5,437 bases of DNA. Origin: an uncultured Capnocytophaga sp. GTDB lineage: Bacteria; Bacteroidota; Bacteroidia; Flavobacteriales; Flavobacteriaceae. The first letter of the stretch is position 1, and each line of letters starts with the position of its first letter. Of the stretch, positions 5,420 through 5,437 are shown one piece after another. The stretch covers positions 1 to 5,437 of the forward strand of contig CAJZFM010000161.1 of assembly GCA_915070235.1 (NCBI GenBank). Reading direction: 5' to 3'. A program made the position numbers and the translations under genes. Below the pieces are notes generated by a model. The model made no database searches. It saw nothing but the letters and a program-made list of their open reading frames with translations, and was not told the origin of the DNA.

Positions 5420-5437
5420 ATGCAGTGGTTAGTGATT
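5420..5437 (+). repeat. Start of a heptamer array, cut by the window edge
   Basis: ATGCAGT, GGTTAGT and the partial unit GATT follow the same 7-base register and resemble both the CAGT-type units at the left edge and the TTAGT-type units after brnQ. The array probably continues beyond the window. Confidence 0.5.

Overview
The window looks like chromosome from a Bacteroidota bacterium, most likely a flavobacterium; Capnocytophaga is plausible but not proven. The reasons are an exact Bacteroidota-type -7 promoter element (TAnnTTTG), starts without recognisable Shine-Dalgarno sequences, two lipoproteins with short signal peptides, a signal peptide predicted to be cut just before Gln, and AT-rich spacers. 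Coding is dense: five complete genes, with no spacer longer than about 115 bases. I see no rRNA, tRNA, CRISPR array or transposase gene.

Layout. Bases 1-50 are seven tandem 7-base repeats, the last of which supplies the GTG start of a + strand lipoprotein of unknown function (49-813). Facing it on the - strand is a probable two-gene unit. A calcium-loop lipoprotein resembling the XAC2610 group (2968 down to 2102) is followed by a secreted protein made almost entirely of MORN-type repeats (2047 down to 869). Divergent from these, across a 115-base spacer holding both candidate promoters, is a BrnQ branched-chain amino acid carrier (3084-4370) with a strong intrinsic terminator. Convergent with it is a - strand cytoplasmic protein (5350 down to 4439) that joins a predicted PD-(D/E)XK nuclease-like domain to a DUF5655-type domain and is visibly more AT-rich than brnQ. 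The right edge holds a REP-like palindrome and the start of another 7-base array.

How the genes relate. brnQ is a core nutrient-uptake gene. The three genes to its left encode exported proteins of accessory type. Two of those resemble families that include predicted or known immunity proteins, so a toxin-immunity role is possible, but no toxin gene lies in the window. The nuclease-like gene stands alone and is not shown to be functionally linked to the others.

The most distinctive pattern is a degenerate 7-base repeat (roughly GAnnAGT or GACTAAT) in nearly every spacer. It forms the stop codons and last residues of several genes and the start codon of one. I found no clear new multi-gene system. 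The leads most worth checking are this repeat, the nuclease-like fusion, and the paired hairpins between the two convergent left-hand genes.
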